A stretch of DNA of 27,582 nucleotides from Bacillota bacterium (GTDB lineage Bacteria > Bacillota > Clostridia > Lachnospirales > Lachnospiraceae): assembly GCA_017861355.1 (NCBI GenBank), contig JAGFXQ010000003.1, positions 1-27,582 on the forward strand, written 5' to 3'. The notes below the pieces were generated by a model, which was given only the letters and a program-made list of their open reading frames with translations, had not been told where the DNA came from and did no database searches. Within the stretch, counting starts at the first letter, position 1, and each line of letters opens with the position of its first letter. The translations under genes were made by a program, and so were the position numbers. Below, in pieces: positions 24,844 to 27,582 of this stretch.

Positions 24844-27582
24844 TAATAATTCACCTTGATTGTTTTTATCTCAAAGGCACTGAAGTTTAGTTCAACTTCC
24901 CGAGACAAGGGCAGAACCTCCTCTTGCTCTTCCAGCATATTCGTTATTGCGATACCCTTAACCCAATCAGGCAAGAGCAAGGTCGCATTGGTGTAGGTTC
25001 CTTCCGCTTCATATATTCTGAGAATAAAAGCCTTTTCCTTCTCTTCGAGAGGTTTCACAGTCTCAATCATAATATTCGCAGCACTTACCTCAATAAGGCT
25101 CTGCTCCTCATATTCACCGGGTATGATGATCGGTTTATAATTCATCCTATATGCTGGTTGGATTACACTTTCCGCCTGGAAACCCATGTTGTGCGGACAA
25201 AAGCTGTAACAACAGCTGTGAACGCCCTGATCTCCGCGATAGTCCGGTCTGCAGCCTCCCTTATGCAGAGATAGATGAAGCTTCGAATCCTGTACCGAGA
25301 TTCCATACTTACAGTCATTGAAGATTGCTACTCCATATCTATTCTCAGAAAGGTCAGTATATTTATGATTTGACACTTCAAACTTCGCTTTTTCTACCGC
25401 AGTATTACGGTTTGTAGGGCGCATAAGATATCCGAACTGAATCTCATGTCTTGCAAAATCTGCATGAATGGAAGAATCAAAGGCTGTTTTTAAGAATCTA
25501 TGATGATCCCTCCAGTCCATAACAGTATCAAAACGCACCTCAGCACTATCGGCATAAAAGATCATATCCTGTTGCAGAAGAGAGTTTGGGGTCAATCGAT
25601 ATTCACTTCTTATCCTGCATTCCACTTCTCCAACTGATACCACATTTCTAGATAGGAGCACTGCAGCATCCTTAAACTTACTTTCAATATCCGCATCCAG
25701 ATCCCAATTATCCCAGTCACTTGGAACATCCTCTGCGACAAGAAAAGCATTCAGAGGATACCCCTCTCCTCTCAATTCTCTACGCTCCCTTTTATCCAGG
25801 AAGGAACTAATATAACCTTTTTCATCAAATGACACTCTTGCGAAAGGTGTTTCAAGTACATTTCCTTCCAGACAGAACACCGACTTATCATCAAGCTCAC
25901 CTGGTACCAGTTCGAGAACCACACTGGCAAATGCAGGAATCGTTAAGCCACTTACTGCCAGCTTTTCTTCTCCATGGATATCAGTTATGATCTGCTGCTT
26001 ATAATTGCCCTTCACAATATAACCCTTGAGATAATCCAGGTAAATCACATCCTGTCTCGCAAAGGAGAGGGTGTTGATCACCGATACCTTGTGTTTGTCC
26101 GATCCAGGCTGTAGGATTGTATCAATCTGTCTATTTGCTTGATTAATAATGTTCTCCGTCTCCGATATCGCTTGATCATGAGCAGCAGGAACACAGGTCC
26201 CGGGCAAAATATCATGAAATTGATTCACTAAGAGATCTTTCATTAATAGATTGATATTCTCATTATCCGCAGGTAACTTCCTCTGTATCGCATCCCGGAC
26301 CGTAATGTATTCCAGATTCCTTAAGGCAATTTCAGCCAGACGGTTATTTCTTTTAATTGTATGCTGATTAGTCAAGGTTCCCCGATGCAGCTCAAGATAC
26401 AGCTCGCCCGTATAGGATGAAGCCTCCACTGAAGTATGTTCCAATCGTTTCATAAACTCACTTACCGTAACATGGCTCGATTTAGGAAGCCCCTCGACAT
26501 CGGCTAAACGATTAGCCACCTCAATCATCTCAAAGGTAGGTCCGCCACCACCGTCCCCTTCTCCATAGGAGAGTAGACGCATATTCGTAACTCTCTTCTC
26601 CTTAATTGAATCTTTACTGTTTCCGATCACATGTTTCAACATGTACTTCGGTTCCGGTCCTGTATGGGTCTTATTAAAATGCACAAAAACCTCAGAGCCA
26701 TCAATCCCCTTCCAATAGAAGGTATCGTAAGGGAATTCAGTAGTATCACCCCAGTTCAGCTTCGTTGTAAGAAAGTATCTTACTCCGAATCCTTTCATAA
26801 TCTGAGGCAGAGATGCACTGTAACCAAAGGTATCCGGAAGCCAAAAGGTATCCGAGGTATACCCAAAATTCTCTCTGGTGAAGCGTTGTCCCCACAAAAA
26901 TTGTCGGATCATGGTTTCCCCGGAAGGAATATTACAATCGCACTCGATATATACAGCTCCGTTTGGTTCATACCTTCCTGCTGCAACCTGTTCCTTCATC
27001 GCCTCGAATAATTCCGGATAATCGTCCTTCATCAAAGCAGAATGAAAGGCAGAACTCTGAACAAATCTATAGTCTGGATATTGATCCATCAAATTCATCT
27101 GATTCGAATACGTTCTAGCGCACTTTTTAATCGTTTCCTTTCTATCCCAAAGCCATGCCGTGTCCATGTGAGAATGACCGATCAAGCCCGCATATGGGGC
27201 AGAGTCAGAGTTCTTGGAGGCCAGGCTCTTTTTGAGCAATTCGTTAGCCTCATGCAAAGCACAGATGAAGGTATCCCGGTCAACATTATCATAATCATAA
27301 TACACTATCTCATGAACTTGACTGAGTGTGTTGACCAGTTCCGCGCGACGAAAGCTATCCTGATTCATCCCCTCTGCCATCTGATTTACAATCATCAGAT
27401 TAAAGTATGCATCCCAGACAGCTTCATTTTTTACACAGATATCCACGCTATGATATGTAATTCTATAATCCTCCCTTGGATCGGTTTGAAAAGGTTGAGT
27501 ACCGATTACATAATGATGTGCATAGTATTCCATCGCTATCTCTATTCGTTCGTTCTTACTAGCTTTCTTAACCAGCATGTCA
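24843..27582 (-). CDS. GH38 alpha-mannosidase, 5' end beyond window
   Basis: This is a glycoside hydrolase of family 38, a zinc-dependent retaining alpha-mannosidase. An ATG stands at 27578, but the frame stays open to the edge, and related clostridial enzymes have roughly 100 more N-terminal residues, so the gene is probably cut by the window. Counted from that ATG, GLIGHSHMDTAWLW (131-144) gives zinc ligands His137 and Asp139, TFWLPDTFGYSASLPQI (244-260) the nucleophile Asp249, and NQFHDILPGT (near 460) another zinc His. The helical and beta C-terminal domains follow. No signal peptide can be judged. It overlaps the MFS gene by one base. With the second, divergent GH38-like enzyme it points to a mannose-containing glycan. 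Confidence 0.93.
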   Translation of the reverse strand, partial: DMLVKKASKNERIEIAMEYYAHHYVIGTQPFQTDPREDYRITYHSVDICVKNEAVWDAYFNLMIVNQMAEGMNQDSFRRAELVNTLSQVHEIVYYDYDNVDRDTFICALHEANELLKKSLASKNSDSAPYAGLIGHSHMDTAWLWDRKETIKKCARTYSNQMNLMDQYPDYRFVQSSAFHSALMKDDYPELFEAMKEQVAAGRYEPNGAVYIECDCNIPSGETMIRQFLWGQRFTRENFGYTSDTFWLPDTFGYSASLPQIMKGFGVRYFLTTKLNWGDTTEFPYDTFYWKGIDGSEVFVHFNKTHTGPEPKYMLKHVIGNSKDSIKEKRVTNMRLLSYGEGDGGGGPTFEMIEVANRLADVEGLPKSSHVTVSEFMKRLEHTSVEASSYTGELYLELHRGTLTNQHTIKRNNRLAEIALRNLEYITVRDAIQRKLPADNENINLLMKDLLVNQFHDILPGTCVPAAHDQAISETENIINQANRQIDTILQPGSDKHKVSVINTLSFARQDVIYLDYLKGYIVKGNYKQQIITDIHGEEKLAVSGLTIPAFASVVLELVPGELDDKSVFCLEGNVLETPFARVSFDEKGYISSFLDKRERRELRGEGYPLNAFLVAEDVPSDWDNWDLDADIESKFKDAAVLLSRNVVSVGEVECRIRSEYRLTPNSLLQQDMIFYADSAEVRFDTVMDWRDHHRFLKTAFDSSIHADFARHEIQFGYLMRPTNRNTAVEKAKFEVSNHKYTDLSENRYGVAIFNDCKYGISVQDSKLHLSLHKGGCRPDYRGDQGVHSCCYSFCPHNMGFQAESVIQPAYRMNYKPIIIPGEYEEQSLIEVSAANIMIETVKPLEEKEKAFILRIYEAEGTYTNATLLLPDWVKGIAITNMLEEQEEVLPLSREVELNFSAFEIKTIKVNY

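Overview
The window reads as AT-rich Bacillota DNA, most like a Clostridia/Lachnospiraceae anaerobe. The evidence is strong AGGAGG-type ribosome-binding sites, some TTG/GTG starts, oligopeptide-type ABC importers, a GntR/LacI hybrid regulator, and GH36/GH38/GH95 enzymes of clostridial type. Genus and species cannot be fixed from the sequence alone. No rRNA, tRNA, CRISPR array or insertion sequence was recognised.

Layout. (1) 1-739, minus strand: the 5' part of a VirB4/TraE-like P-loop ATPase that runs off the left edge. (2) 740-1102: an AT-rich divergent intergenic region. (3) 1103-1918, plus strand: an Lgt-type prolipoprotein diacylglyceryl transferase with a non-canonical signature. It is followed by a very long bidirectional terminator hairpin. 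(4) 2013-27582: everything is on the minus strand, so transcription runs from right to left through a glycan-utilisation locus. In transcription order it holds a GH38 alpha-mannosidase (5' end beyond the right edge), an OPA-type MFS transporter (TAATG overlap), and a GntR/LacI-type repressor with a terminator. Next comes an operon with a substrate-binding lipoprotein, two permeases and two ATPases of Opp type, then a HAD phosphatase-like protein, a 221-aa protein with an NPP1/Vps62-like metal motif, and a divergent GH38/DUF5054-like hydrolase. After a 256-bp gap come a PhnP-like metallo-beta-lactamase-fold protein, a GH36 alpha-galactosidase, an MgtC-like membrane protein and a chemoreceptor, closed by a terminator. 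Last is a PHP-domain protein plus a GH95 fucosidase with their own promoter.

How it may work together (inference). None of the hydrolases whose N-terminus is visible has a signal peptide, while the binding protein is a lipoprotein. Intact oligosaccharides are therefore probably imported through the Opp-type ABC system and trimmed in the cytoplasm by alpha-mannosidase, alpha-galactosidase and alpha-L-fucosidase activities. The locus also holds three phosphoesterase-like folds (PHP, PhnP-like MBL, HAD) and an OPA-like carrier, which raises the possibility that the glycan or its breakdown products are phosphorylated. The repressor has a matching imperfect dyad in front of itself and in front of the transporter operon, a testable regulatory circuit.

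The parts I find least explained are the NPP1/Vps62-like protein, the divergent GH38-like enzyme, the Cys-rich Lgt variant, the stand-alone VirB4-like ATPase, and the structured leader of the transporter operon.
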